Notes: generated by a model not told the origin, from the letters alone. A DNA stretch of 64,000 nt from Tyzzerella sp. An114 (GCF_002161055.1 NZ_NFLT01000002.1:62001-126000); one strand, 5' to 3'. Counted from the stretch's first letter, positions 45,420 through 54,824 are shown. Numbers and translations are program-made.

Positions 45420-45577
45420 GTAATAAAGAAGAAGTGTCCACTTCTCACCTTAAATACATAGGTGTTTGGGTTAATACGTATTTTAAAAACAGTACAGTTT
45501 TGTGCTGTGTTTTATGATGTATTTTCTGGTGGATAGACTTCTATTCACTTTTTTTATTGTTTATTAACTAATTATTT
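45420..45577 (+). promoter_or_regulatory. L20-type leader with attenuator
   Basis: An intrinsic terminator is formed by GTGGATAG (45529-45536) with CTATTCAC (45541-45548) and seven T residues. Its 5' arm and loop (GTGGA 45529-45533, ACTTCT 45537-45542) can instead pair with TCCAC (45437-45441) and AGAAGT (45430-45435) at the start of the leader, which would prevent termination. In Firmicutes, ribosomal protein L20 binds such a leader and shuts the operon off. Other stems in the leader include CACCT/AGGTG (about 45446-45464). Confidence 0.8.
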
Positions 45578-45594
45578 TGGGGAGGTGCTCGGCT

Positions 45595-46107
45595 ATTACA
45601 GAATTAATGATCAATGAGCAAATTAGAGACAAAGAAGTAAGACTTATCGATGAGGAAGGAAATCAGCTTGGTATAGTTTCATCAAGAGAGGCACAGAAAA
45701 TTGCTGACGAAAGAAAATTAGACCTTGTTAAAATTGCACCAACTGCTAAACCGCCGGTATGTCGTATTATGGACTACGGAAAGTACAAATTTGACCAGGC
45801 GAAAAAAGAGAAGGAAGCAAGAAAGAAACAGAAAACTGTTGATGTTAAGGAATTGCGTTTGTCTCCAAGTATCGACACACATGATATACAGGTTAAGGTT
45901 AAGAAAGCTATTGAATTCCTGAAAGACGGAGATAAGGTAAAAGTTAGTATTCGTTTTAGAGGTCGTGAAATAGGTCACTCAAAAACAGCGAATATTATTC
46001 TTGAAAATTTTGCCAAAGACATTTCAGAGTATGGAGTAGTTGACAAACCACCAAAAATGGAAGCAAAGAGCCTTGTTATGTTCCTTGCTCCTAAAAGTTC
46101 TAAATAA
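45595..46107 (+). CDS. infC: Translation initiation factor IF-3
   Basis: 170 residues with the N-terminal ELMINEQIRDKEVRLI, a basic linker (KKEKEARKKQK) and the C-terminal ribosome-binding domain. The start is the rare codon ATT at 45595, seven bases after GGGGAGGTG. The only nearby ATG (45607) is too far from that site and would remove residues present in Firmicute IF-3. AUU starts in infC are a classic autoregulatory device, since IF-3 rejects non-standard starts. The longer frame from TTG at 45577 is not credible because it contains the ribosome-binding site. Confidence 0.93.
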   Translation: MTELMINEQIRDKEVRLIDEEGNQLGIVSSREAQKIADERKLDLVKIAPTAKPPVCRIMDYGKYKFDQAKKEKEARKKQKTVDVKELRLSPSIDTHDIQVKVKKAIEFLKDGDKVKVSIRFRGREIGHSKTANIILENFAKDISEYGVVDKPPKMEAKSLVMFLAPKSSK

Positions 46108-46133
46108 GATATAATCTAAGGAGGATATACATT

Positions 46134-46334
46134 ATGCCTAAATTAAAAACAAAAAAAGCAGCTGCAAAACGTTATAGAGTTACTGGAACAGGTAAAATTA
46201 AAAGAAATAAATCCAATACACAGCATATTCTCGGAAAGAAAACAACAAAGAGAAAAAGAAAATTAAGACACGCAACATTAGTTGACAAAACAGTTTCAAA
46301 CAGCGTTAAGAAGAGATTATTACCTTACGCATAA
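46134..46334 (+). CDS. rpmI: 50S ribosomal protein L35
   Basis: 66 residues, very basic, starting PKLKTKKAAAKRYRVTGTGKI. AAGGAGG precedes the ATG. Middle gene of the infC-rpmI-rplT operon. Confidence 0.97.
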   Translation: MPKLKTKKAAAKRYRVTGTGKIKRNKSNTQHILGKKTTKRKRKLRHATLVDKTVSNSVKKRLLPYA

Positions 46335-46369
46335 TTTTTCGGGAATAGTATATAAGGAGGATTTTTGAA

Positions 46370-46726
46370 ATGGCAAGAGTTAAAGGAGCGTTAAACGCTA
46401 GAAAAAGACATAAAAAAGTTTTAAAATTAGCTAAAGGTTACCGTGGAGCAAGAAGCAAACAGTACAGAGTTGCTAAACAGTCTGTAATGAAAGCTATGGC
46501 TTATGCATTCGCTGGTAGAAAACAGACAAAGAGAGAATACAGAAGCCTTTGGATTACAAGAATTAACGCTGCTGCAAGAATGAACGATATTTCTTACAGC
46601 AAATTAATGCACGGTTTAAAATTAGCAGACATCACAATCAACAGAAAGATGCTTGCTGACCTTGCTGTAAACGATACAGCAGCTTTCGCTAAATTAGCAG
46701 AAACAGCTAAAAGCAAATTAAACTAA
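46370..46726 (+). CDS. rplT: 50S ribosomal protein L20
   Basis: 118 residues, the early assembly protein of the large subunit and in Firmicutes the repressor of its own operon through the leader. Sequence features are [22 protein letters not shown] and [18 protein letters not shown] at the usual positions. Good AAGGAGG. The terminator follows 15 bases later. Confidence 0.97.
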   Translation: MARVKGALNARKRHKKVLKLAKGYRGARSKQYRVAKQSVMKAMAYAFAGRKQTKREYRSLWITRINAAARMNDISYSKLMHGLKLADITINRKMLADLAVNDTAAFAKLAETAKSKLN

Positions 46727-46740
46727 TTATTTATATAAAT

Positions 46741-46774
46741 AAAAAAGAGGTTGTCAGTAGACAGCCTCTTTTTT
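46741..46774 (+). terminator. Terminator after rplT
   Basis: AAAAGAGGTTGTC pairs with GACAGCCTCTTTT around AGTA, with a run of T. It overlaps the upstream region of the permease gene. Confidence 0.9.
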
Positions 46775-46798
46775 GTGATTTGGGGGGATTTTATTTTA

Positions 46799-47710
46799 AT
46801 GGAAACAATATTAATTAGAGCTTTTGGTTTTATACTTATAATAACTTTAGGATATATATTTAAAAAAAGCGGTATTATAACAATTTCAGAAAGTAAAGTT
46901 ATTTCAAAAATAATAATGAATATAACTTTACCAGCGGCTTTGGCTTCAGGGTTTCAAGGTGTTGTAATAAATAGTACTCTTGTAAGTATAATTTTTTTGG
47001 GACTTATAACAAATATTATAATGCTTTTTGTTGGATTTTTTGTTTCTAAAAGAAAGGGTACTGTTGATAAAGTTTTTTATATGATAAATTCATCAGGTTA
47101 CAATATAGGAAATTTTACAATTCCATTTGCTCAGGCTTTTTTCCCTTCTGCAACAATAGCTTCTCTGTGTATGTTTGATATGGGAAATGGTATTATGTGT
47201 CTTGGAGTTTCTTTTGCAATAGTTTCTAGTATTGTGAGCAAAGGTAATACAATGTCTGTTAAAGGATTTTTTAAGATACTTTTCTCATCTCCATCTTTTG
47301 TTACATATATATTTATGTTTATAATAACATCTTTAAAAATATATCTTCCAGATGGTGCTTACAGTATAATAAAACTTTTTGCTAATGCAAATACATTTCT
47401 TGCTATATTTCTTATAGGTATCGTTTTTGAAGTGAATATGGATTGGGATAATGCTAAAAAAATATTAAAGGTTATATTTATAAGATATGCAGGAGCTTTT
47501 GTTTTTGCTTTGATTATATTAAATATATTACCTTATTCAAATGATGTTAAAAAAATACTTATAATGGCTGTATTTTCTCCTATACTTAGTATTGCACCTA
47601 TATATTGTCAAAGACTTGGAGCAAACTATTCATTGGCGGGAGTTATAAATTCCCTGTGTATACCTGTAAGTCTTGTGGCTATGACAGTTATACTTATGGT
47701 CTTTAATTAA
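46799..47710 (+). CDS. AEC-family permease
   Basis: A 303-residue protein with about ten hydrophobic helices. It matches the auxin efflux carrier (AEC) family: NITLPAALASGFQG in the first crossover, NSSGYNIGNFTIPFAQAFF in the middle, and an inverted repeat in the second half. Members export or import organic acids such as malate. Substrate not predictable. The frame opens at 46751 inside the terminator, but the ATG at 46799 with GGGGGGAT is better. Confidence 0.88.
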   Translation: METILIRAFGFILIITLGYIFKKSGIITISESKVISKIIMNITLPAALASGFQGVVINSTLVSIIFLGLITNIIMLFVGFFVSKRKGTVDKVFYMINSSGYNIGNFTIPFAQAFFPSATIASLCMFDMGNGIMCLGVSFAIVSSIVSKGNTMSVKGFFKILFSSPSFVTYIFMFIITSLKIYLPDGAYSIIKLFANANTFLAIFLIGIVFEVNMDWDNAKKILKVIFIRYAGAFVFALIILNILPYSNDVKKILIMAVFSPILSIAPIYCQRLGANYSLAGVINSLCIPVSLVAMTVILMVFN

Positions 47711-47716
47711 AATAAA

Positions 47717-47753
47717 AACGGTACAGATTAATTTCTGTACCGTTAATTTTTTT
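47717..47753. terminator. Bidirectional terminator
   Basis: AACGGTACAGA pairs with TCTGTACCGTT, with T-rich flanks. It lies between the permease gene and the convergent ddh gene. Confidence 0.9.
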
Positions 47754-48741
47754 AGAGTAATTCTTTTCTTAATTCATCTGCTGACTTTGGAGAGAGGAGA
47801 GCTGGAGCTATATCAAATACTGATTTTGCACCGCTTTCACCTTTCTGTGCAAGTCTGTAAGCAGCTCTTGCATAAGCTACAAGAACACTTGATGTAAATT
47901 CTGGATTTGAATCAAGTTTTAATGAATATTCGATTACATGATGATTTTCACCATCTCCGGTTTTTCCACTTCTTATAACAAATCCACCATGAGGCATTTT
48001 GCTATGTTTTTCGTTAAGTTCTTCCTGAGAAATGAAATTAACTGTTGTGTCATAATCTGAGAAGTAGTTTGGCATTTCTTTGATTGTTTTTTCAATTAAT
48101 GCTTTGTCAGCACCTTCTTTTGCAACAACGAAACATTCACGAGTGTGTTTTTCTCTTGTTGTTAACACAGGCTCTGAACCGCTTTTTGCAGCAGCCATAG
48201 CAGCTTCTGAAGGTATTGTGTACTGTTTTCCGTCCTGAACACCTTCAACACGTCTTATAGCGTCTGAATGTCCCTGACTGATACCTTTTCCCCAGAATGT
48301 GTAGTGGCTTCCTTCTGGAAGTATAGCTTCACCATAAAGTCTGTTTATTGAGAACATACCTGGGTCCCAGCCAACAGAAATTATTGAAACATTGTTTCCT
48401 TTTTTAGCAGCTGCATCAACATTTGCAAAATATTCAGGTATTTTTGCATGAGTATCAAAACTATCTATTGTATTAAACATCTCAGCAAACTGTGGACCCA
48501 TAACAGGAAGGTCTGTTGCAGAACCACCGCAGAGTATCATTACATCAATATCATTTTTCATAGAAGCTGCATCATCAACATGAACAACTTTAACACCTTC
48601 TGTAATAGTTTTTACTGTTGAAGGGTCACGTCTTGTGAAAACAGCTGCAAGCTCCATATCTTTATTCTGTTTAATTGCCAATTCAACACCTCTTCCGATG
48701 TTGCCATATCCGGCAATACCAATTCTGATTTTTGAATTCAT
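47752..48741 (-). CDS. ddh: meso-Diaminopimelate D-dehydrogenase
   Basis: A 329-residue NADPH-dependent enzyme that makes meso-diaminopimelate in one step from tetrahydrodipicolinate. It has a Rossmann start (RIGIAGYGNIGRGVE), FTRRDPS, CGGSATDLPVMGP, SVGWDPGMFSINRLYGEA, and the substrate-site GKGISQGHSDAIRR. Together with lysC and the DAP-specific murE this shows a direct DAP supply. AAGGAGG precedes the start. It is monocistronic and ends at the shared terminator. Confidence 0.95.
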   Translation of the reverse strand: MNSKIRIGIAGYGNIGRGVELAIKQNKDMELAAVFTRRDPSTVKTITEGVKVVHVDDAASMKNDIDVMILCGGSATDLPVMGPQFAEMFNTIDSFDTHAKIPEYFANVDAAAKKGNNVSIISVGWDPGMFSINRLYGEAILPEGSHYTFWGKGISQGHSDAIRRVEGVQDGKQYTIPSEAAMAAAKSGSEPVLTTREKHTRECFVVAKEGADKALIEKTIKEMPNYFSDYDTTVNFISQEELNEKHSKMPHGGFVIRSGKTGDGENHHVIEYSLKLDSNPEFTSSVLVAYARAAYRLAQKGESGAKSVFDIAPALLSPKSADELRKELL

Positions 48742-49115
48742 ATTAGAAACCTCCTTGATTTAGTTTTGTAAGAACAGTATAACATTTTTTTTTAAATTGA
48801 TAAAGTAAAATGATATTAAAGAAAGTATACATTTTTTTTATAGAGGGTATAATTTGATATTTAATTTTAAAATTATATAAATATAGAAAATTTTTTTCAA
48901 ATAATTGGAATTAATTTTTATTTTATATTTACATTAATTTTTACAAATAAAAGACATAATTATTTGTTTTACTTTGTTTATATATACAAAAACTGTTAAA
49001 TGTATGTTAAATATGTTTAGATTGTGTTGATTTTATGTTTCGCGAATGTTATGGTATGTGTGTTGAAGTATGGGGAATAATAAAAATGAGGAAGGTTTTT
49101 GAGGAGGATAATTTT
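48742..49115. other. 374-base divergent intergenic region with direct repeats
   Basis: Strongly A+T-rich, no gene. Two exact copies of TGTTAAAT lie at 48994-49001 and 49005-49012, 11 bases apart, upstream of the Na/Pi cotransporter gene. This period is that of PhoP/PhoB half-sites. An additional pair of TTTACA-like elements occurs at about 48930-48945. I see no clear promoter. Confidence 0.4.
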
Positions 49116-50798
49116 ATGCTAACTGACGTTTTATTTCCTTTTGTGGGAGGCTTAGCCCTTTTCATTTACGGTATGCAGATTATGGCACAGGGGCTCCAGA
49201 ATGCTGCCGGTTCAAAAATGAAAAAAATGCTTGAAGTTCTTACAAAAAACAAATTGATGGGAGTTCTTCTTGGTGCTTTTGTAACAGCCATAATACAGAG
49301 TTCTTCCGCAACAACAGTAATGGTTGTTGGTTTCGTTAACGCTGGTCTTATGAACCTTGTACAGGCTATGAGTGTTATCATGGGTGCTAATATTGGTACT
49401 ACTGTAACAGGTTGGCTTGTATCAAGTGTTGAGTGGGCAGAATTTTTAAGTCCTTCAACTTTAGCACCTGTTGTTGTTATGATTGGTGTTGTTGCACTTA
49501 TAACAGCAAAGAAAAACAAACAGAAAGAAATAGCTTCTATACTTATTGGCTTTGGTATACTTTTCATAGGTATCGACATGATGTCTGGAGCTGTTACACC
49601 TTTAAGAGACTCTGAAATTTTCAGAACAGCATTTTTAACACTTGGTGCTAATCCGCTTTTAGGTGTTCTTGCCGGTGCTGTTGTAACAGCTATAATACAG
49701 AGTTCTTCTGCTTCAGTAGGTATTTTACAGACTCTTGCTGTTGCTGGTCTTGTTCCATTTAATGCAGCTGTATATGTTATAATGGGTCAGAATATCGGTA
49801 CTTGTATAACAGCTATGCTTTCAAGTATAGGTGCAAGCAGAAATGCAAAGAGTGCTGCTTATATGCATCTTCTCTTTAATATTATAGGTACTATTATATT
49901 CAGTATTCTTTCTATTATATACTTTAAGATGATAAATCCTGCTTTAGGAGAGCAGCTTATAACAATAACTGAAATAAGTATTGTTCATACTTCATTTAAC
50001 GTTGCTACTACAATAATTCTTTTCCCATTCAGCAATGGTATAATATTCCTTGCTAAGAAACTTAACAAAGTTCAGGAAACAGAAGAAGAAAAAGTTATTG
50101 TACATCTTGACGACCGTGTTCTTGAGACACCTAGCGTTGCTGTTCAGCTTGCTGTAAAAGAAGTTATAAGAATGGGTAATGTTGTACTTAAAAATCTTGA
50201 TGCAGCAATAAGTTGTATTTATAATAAAAACCCTGACGAGATTGAAAAGGTTTTAAAAAGAGAAGAAAAAATTGATAATATATGTGATGGAATAAATGAA
50301 TATGTTGTAAAAATATGTAGTAAACCTATAAGCAATATTGAAAATGAGACAGTTACTTCACTTCTTCATCTTGTAGACGACCTTGAAAGAATTGGAGACC
50401 ACTGTGAAAATCTTGCTGGTATAGCTTCAGAAATGAAAGAGTCTAAAACAGAATTTTCTGAAATTGCTATGACAGAGCTTAAAGAGATTGTAAAACACAG
50501 CTTTACAAGTTTTGCAGAGTCAATAAAGGCTTTTGAAAACTTTGATGTTGAGGCTGCAAGAAATGTTGTAAGAGAAGAAGATATTGTTGATGAATTAAGA
50601 AATAAATTCAGACTTGGACATATACAACGTCTTGCAAGCAATGAATGTAATGCTGAACCGGGAATATATTTCCTTGACATACTCACAAATCTTGAAAGAA
50701 TATCAGACCATTCACTTAATATTGCACAGGTTGTTTTAAATGAAAATCGTCAAATTAAGCTTCATCACAGTGAAAAAGTTGCTACACAGGAAAAATAA
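49116..50798 (+). CDS. Na/Pi cotransporter family protein with PhoU-like domain
   Basis: 560 residues. The membrane part (about 1-330) carries two copies of the QSSSA phosphate-transporter motif (IIQSSSATTVMVVGFV and IIQSSSASVGILQTL) with GANIGTT and GQNIGTC after them. The C-terminal 200 residues form two PhoU-like helical bundles (VDDLERIGDHCENLAG; LTNLERISDHSLNIAQ). The protein imports phosphate with sodium and is probably self-regulated by the PhoU-like part. The ATG at 49116 follows GAGGAGG; the open frame starts 27 codons earlier without family sequence. Confidence 0.93.
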   Translation: MLTDVLFPFVGGLALFIYGMQIMAQGLQNAAGSKMKKMLEVLTKNKLMGVLLGAFVTAIIQSSSATTVMVVGFVNAGLMNLVQAMSVIMGANIGTTVTGWLVSSVEWAEFLSPSTLAPVVVMIGVVALITAKKNKQKEIASILIGFGILFIGIDMMSGAVTPLRDSEIFRTAFLTLGANPLLGVLAGAVVTAIIQSSSASVGILQTLAVAGLVPFNAAVYVIMGQNIGTCITAMLSSIGASRNAKSAAYMHLLFNIIGTIIFSILSIIYFKMINPALGEQLITITEISIVHTSFNVATTIILFPFSNGIIFLAKKLNKVQETEEEKVIVHLDDRVLETPSVAVQLAVKEVIRMGNVVLKNLDAAISCIYNKNPDEIEKVLKREEKIDNICDGINEYVVKICSKPISNIENETVTSLLHLVDDLERIGDHCENLAGIASEMKESKTEFSEIAMTELKEIVKHSFTSFAESIKAFENFDVEAARNVVREEDIVDELRNKFRLGHIQRLASNECNAEPGIYFLDILTNLERISDHSLNIAQVVLNENRQIKLHHSEKVATQEK

Positions 50799-50810
50799 TT
50801 TTGATTATTA

Positions 50811-50839
50811 AAAACGGTATATTTTTATACCGTTTTTTT
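50811..50839 (+). terminator. Terminator after the Na/Pi cotransporter gene
   Basis: AAAACGGTATA pairs with TATACCGTTTT around TTTT, followed by T residues. Confidence 0.9.
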
Positions 50840-50916
50840 ATTGCAAAAAATTAATAGACAAAAACAAGATAAATATGATAAACTTAAAAAACATTTAATA
50901 ATGAAGGGAGATTTGT

Positions 50917-51750
50917 ATGAACAATTTTAATGGAAGTAATGAGTATGTAGTTTCAGAGGACCTTATGAGAAGTGTTAATATAGCTATGGCACTTGAAAAA
51001 CCTCTTTTAATAAAAGGTGAGCCGGGAACAGGCAAAACTATGCTTGCAGATGCAATATCAAAGGCTCTTAATAAAAAACTTATAATATGGAATATAAAAT
51101 CAACAACAAAGGCTCAGGACGGACTTTATGTTTATGACACTGTACAGAGACTTTATGACAGCCAGTTTGGAACAGAGGGCGTTAATGATATTAAAAAATA
51201 TATAAAACTTGGAAAACTTGGTGAGGCTTTCAATAGTGATGAGCAGGTTGTTCTTCTTATAGATGAGATTGATAAAGCTGACCTTGAGTTTCCTAACGAC
51301 CTTTTATGGGAGCTTGACAAAATGGAGTTCTATATTCCAGAGACAAAGGAAACTATAAAAGCTAAAGTTAGACCTATTGTAATAATAACATCAAATGCGG
51401 AAAAAGAGCTTCCAGATGCATTTTTAAGAAGATGTATTTTCCATTATATAGAGTTTCCTAATGCTGAAATGATGGCTGAGATTATAAAGGTTCATTTTGA
51501 TGATATAGATGAATATCTTGTTGAAAAAGTTCTTGAAACATTCTATCTTATAAGAGATGTAAGAGATATTCAGAAAAAACCTAGTACATCAGAAGTTATT
51601 GACTGGATACAGGCTCTCGCCATAGGTGGAATTAATCCTGATGAGATAAAAGAAAAAGTTCCTTTTGCCGGTGTTCTTCTTAAGAAAAATGAAGATCTTG
51701 AAACTGTTGAAAAGGCAAAAGAAAGAGGATTTGCTCGCCCAAGATGGTAA
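50917..51750 (+). CDS. MoxR-type AAA+ ATPase
   Basis: 277 residues, an AAA+ chaperone ATPase. Walker A is GEPGTGKT (34-41), Walker B is VVLLIDEIDKAD, sensor 1 is in VIITSNAEK, and the arginine finger region is LPDAFLRRC. MoxR ATPases work with VWA proteins to mature or load cofactors into enzymes. Its partner starts 16 bases downstream. The paired enzyme target is not evident in the window. Confidence 0.92.
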   Translation: MNNFNGSNEYVVSEDLMRSVNIAMALEKPLLIKGEPGTGKTMLADAISKALNKKLIIWNIKSTTKAQDGLYVYDTVQRLYDSQFGTEGVNDIKKYIKLGKLGEAFNSDEQVVLLIDEIDKADLEFPNDLLWELDKMEFYIPETKETIKAKVRPIVIITSNAEKELPDAFLRRCIFHYIEFPNAEMMAEIIKVHFDDIDEYLVEKVLETFYLIRDVRDIQKKPSTSEVIDWIQALAIGGINPDEIKEKVPFAGVLLKKNEDLETVEKAKERGFARPRW

Positions 51751-51766
51751 GAAAGGCGGTGTTTTG

Positions 51767-52969
51767 ATGTTTATAGACTTTTTTTATAAACTTAGAGATA
51801 CAGGTCTTGATGTTTCTGTAAATGAATGGCTTACAGTTATGGAGGCTTTGAGAAAAGGTCTTTGTAAATCAAGCCTTACAGAATTTTATCATGTTTGTAG
51901 AGCTATTGTTGTGAGAAGTGAAAGCGAGTTTGACAAGTTTGATACTGCTTTTGCTGATTATTTTAAAGATATTAAAAAATTTGATGAAATACCAAAAGAG
52001 ATTTATGACTTTTTGGAAAATCCAAAGGCTATGGCTGAGGATTTTGATAAGTTGGCAGCAGACCTTAGAAATGGAAATCTTACCCTTGAAGACCTTCAAA
52101 GACTTTTGAGAGAGCGTCTTGAAGAACAGAAAGAGAGACATGACGGTGGTATATATTGGATTGGTACAGGTGGAGGCTCTACAATGGGACATTCCGGTTA
52201 CAGTCCTAAGGGTATACGTGTTGGGGGAGAAGGAAGGCTTCGCTCTGCATTACAGATGGCAGGAGAGCACAATTACAGAGATTTTAGAGATGATAATATA
52301 CTTGACACAAGACAACTTCAAGTTGCCTTTAGAAGACTTAGACAGTTTTCAAGCCGTGTTGAAGGACCTAAAACTGAATTGGACGTTGAAAAAACTATAC
52401 AGAAAACTTGTGATAATGCTGGAAGACTTAAACTTGTTTTCGATAGACCAAGACAGAATACAGTTAAATTAGTTGTACTTTTTGACTCTGGTGGTTCTAT
52501 GCATAGATACAGTCAAATGTGTAGTGCTCTTTTTCAGGCTGTAAGTAAATCAAACCATTTTAAAGATTTGAAAATATATTATTTCCATAACTGTATATAT
52601 GACCAGCTTTATACAACACCAGAATGTAGATATGATAAAAGTGTTGAGACAAACTGGGTTTTAAGAAATCTTAATAAAGATTATAAAATAATATTTGTTG
52701 GAGATGCTGCCATGTCACCAACAGAGCTTTTAAGTGTAGGCGGAAATTATTATTATGGTGTATTTAATGAGGAGCCAGGCATAGAATGGATAAGAAAATT
52801 TAAAAATAAATATAAAAATGTTGTTTGGCTTAATCCTATTGCAGAAAATAGATGGATACACACTTATGGTTATGACACAATAAGAATGATTTCAAAGGAA
52901 GTTGATATGTATGAACTTACTGTAAGTCGTATGGAATATGCCCTCAAAAAACTTATTGCATCAAAATAA
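51767..52969 (+). CDS. CoxE-like VWA domain protein
   Basis: 400 residues. The N-terminal half (1-220) is helical and typical of CoxE/YehP-like partners, with LRERLEEQKER coiled coil and a Gly-rich loop (WIGTGGGSTMGHSGYSPKG). The C-terminal half is a VWA domain with a MIDAS motif (DSGGSM, near residue 240), a DxSxS variant. It acts with the upstream MoxR ATPase. The start at 51767 follows AAAGGCGG. A longer open frame overlapping the MoxR gene is not likely. Confidence 0.88.
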   Translation: MFIDFFYKLRDTGLDVSVNEWLTVMEALRKGLCKSSLTEFYHVCRAIVVRSESEFDKFDTAFADYFKDIKKFDEIPKEIYDFLENPKAMAEDFDKLAADLRNGNLTLEDLQRLLRERLEEQKERHDGGIYWIGTGGGSTMGHSGYSPKGIRVGGEGRLRSALQMAGEHNYRDFRDDNILDTRQLQVAFRRLRQFSSRVEGPKTELDVEKTIQKTCDNAGRLKLVFDRPRQNTVKLVVLFDSGGSMHRYSQMCSALFQAVSKSNHFKDLKIYYFHNCIYDQLYTTPECRYDKSVETNWVLRNLNKDYKIIFVGDAAMSPTELLSVGGNYYYGVFNEEPGIEWIRKFKNKYKNVVWLNPIAENRWIHTYGYDTIRMISKEVDMYELTVSRMEYALKKLIASK

Positions 52970-53054
52970 TACAGTAAAATTAACTATAAATTAATTAAAA
53001 TTTTAAGCACTGTGATTAATTATGATGATGTTTAAATTTTTCTGTAAAATTCCA

Positions 53055-53083
53055 TTGATAAATCTTTTTTGTTTCTGTATACT
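53055..53083 (+). promoter_or_regulatory. Promoter of the pyrophosphatase gene
   Basis: TTGATA (53055-53060), a 17-base spacer and TATACT (53078-53083), about 48 bases before the start codon. Confidence 0.7.
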
Positions 53084-53130
53084 TTAAATATCGAGAAGGT
53101 GAAAAATATAGTGAAAGGGGAATTTATTAT

Positions 53131-54780
53131 ATGAAAAAAGATAGTATAATCGTTATTGGACATAAAAATCCTGATACGGACTCTATATGTTCAGCAATTT
53201 CTTATGCAAACCTTAAAAACAAAATAAAACCTGACCAGGATTTTGTTGCTTGTAGAGCTGGTCAGATTAACAGTGAGACAGAATATGTTCTCAAAAGATT
53301 TAATGTCGATATACCTGAATACGTTACAGATGCTGGAAATCAGGTTAAAGATATAAACATGAGAAAAACTCAGGGTGTTGCTAGTGAGTATTCACTTAAA
53401 AAAGCATGGACACTTATGAGAGATTTAGGAGTATCAACACTTCCTGTTACAGATAATGTTGATGAACTTGTTGGTATAATATCAATCAAAGACCTTGCAA
53501 CAGCTAACATGGATATTTTTGATAATACAATACTTTCAACATCAAAAACATTATATAAAAATGTTGTTGAGACTCTTGAAGGTGAAATTGTTGTTGGAGA
53601 CGAAAATACAGTAATTGAAAAAGGTAAAATCCTTATTGCTGCTGCAAATCCTGACCTCCTTGAAACATATGTTGATGAGGGAGATATAGTAATACTTGGT
53701 AACAGATATGACAATCAGCTCTGTGCCATAGAAATGGGTGCAGGTTGCCTTATTATTTGTACAGGCTCACCTGTTACACATACTATAACAAAACTTGCTC
53801 AGGAAAGAGGTTGTGCTATTATAACAACACCTCACGATACTTATACTGCTGCAAGACTTATAAATCAAAGTACACCTATTCGTTACTTCATGAAAACAAA
53901 AAATCTTATAACTTTCAAGACAGAGGACTTCACAGAGGAAGTTAAACAGATTATGGGTAAAGTTAGACACAGAGACTTCCCTGTTCTTGATAATGAAGGA
54001 AAATATTATGGTATGATTTCAAGAAGGTCTCTTCTTGATTTGGACAAAAAGAAAGTAATTCTTGTTGACCATAATGAAAAATCACAGGCTGTTGATGGTC
54101 TTGATAATGCTGATATACTTGAAATCATCGACCACCACAGAATTGGTAGCCTTGAGACAATGTCTCCTGTATATTTCAGAAATCAGCCTTTAGGTTGTAC
54201 AGCTACAATAGTTTATCTTATGTATGGTGAAAATGGTGTTGAGATAGAGCCTAAAATTGCTGGGCTTCTCTGTGCTGCAATTATATCAGACACATTAATG
54301 TTCCGTTCACCTACTTGTACAGCTGTTGATAAAAATGCTGCTGAAAGACTTGCAGAGATTGCAGGAATTGATATTGTATCATTTGCAGAGGAAATGTTTG
54401 ACGCTGGAAGTAATCTTGCAGAAAAATCACCTGAAGAAATATTCTATCAGGATTACAAGAAATTTACTGCTGATAGCATAACATTTGGTGTTGGACAGAT
54501 AAGCTCTATGAACTCAAGAGTATTTGATGTAATAAAACCAAAACTCCTTTCTTATATGGAAAAGACTTTTGCTTCACAGGGCGTGGATATGATGTTCTTT
54601 ATGCTTACAAATATAGTTGATGAATCAACACACCTTATAATGATAGGTGATGATGCAGCTATGTATGTAAATAAAGCATTCAAGAAAGAAGTTGTAGATA
54701 ATTCAGCTATTCTTGAGGGTGTTGTTTCAAGAAAGAAACAGCTTATACCAAAACTTATGGTTGCAATGAGAAACGAATAA
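53131..54780 (+). CDS. CBS-regulated manganese-dependent inorganic pyrophosphatase
   Basis: A 549-residue family II pyrophosphatase. The DHH domain starts with VIGHKNPDTDS (H11, D15, D17), and the DHH motif is IIDHHRIG near residue 332. Between them lies a regulatory insert of two CBS domains (about 75-130 and 255-300) with a DRTGG domain between them (GAGCLIICTGSP). AMP/ADP and diadenosine polyphosphates control such enzymes. It hydrolyses PPi from biosynthesis. Monocistronic. Confidence 0.93.
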   Translation: MKKDSIIVIGHKNPDTDSICSAISYANLKNKIKPDQDFVACRAGQINSETEYVLKRFNVDIPEYVTDAGNQVKDINMRKTQGVASEYSLKKAWTLMRDLGVSTLPVTDNVDELVGIISIKDLATANMDIFDNTILSTSKTLYKNVVETLEGEIVVGDENTVIEKGKILIAAANPDLLETYVDEGDIVILGNRYDNQLCAIEMGAGCLIICTGSPVTHTITKLAQERGCAIITTPHDTYTAARLINQSTPIRYFMKTKNLITFKTEDFTEEVKQIMGKVRHRDFPVLDNEGKYYGMISRRSLLDLDKKKVILVDHNEKSQAVDGLDNADILEIIDHHRIGSLETMSPVYFRNQPLGCTATIVYLMYGENGVEIEPKIAGLLCAAIISDTLMFRSPTCTAVDKNAAERLAEIAGIDIVSFAEEMFDAGSNLAEKSPEEIFYQDYKKFTADSITFGVGQISSMNSRVFDVIKPKLLSYMEKTFASQGVDMMFFMLTNIVDESTHLIMIGDDAAMYVNKAFKKEVVDNSAILEGVVSRKKQLIPKLMVAMRNE

Positions 54781-54792
54781 TAAAATTTTTAT

Positions 54793-54824
54793 AATTCCAA
54801 CGGACTTGTTCCGTTGGAATTTTT
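54793..54824 (+). terminator. Terminator after the pyrophosphatase gene
   Basis: AATTCCAACGGA pairs with TCCGTTGGAATT around CTTGT, followed by T residues. Confidence 0.9.
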
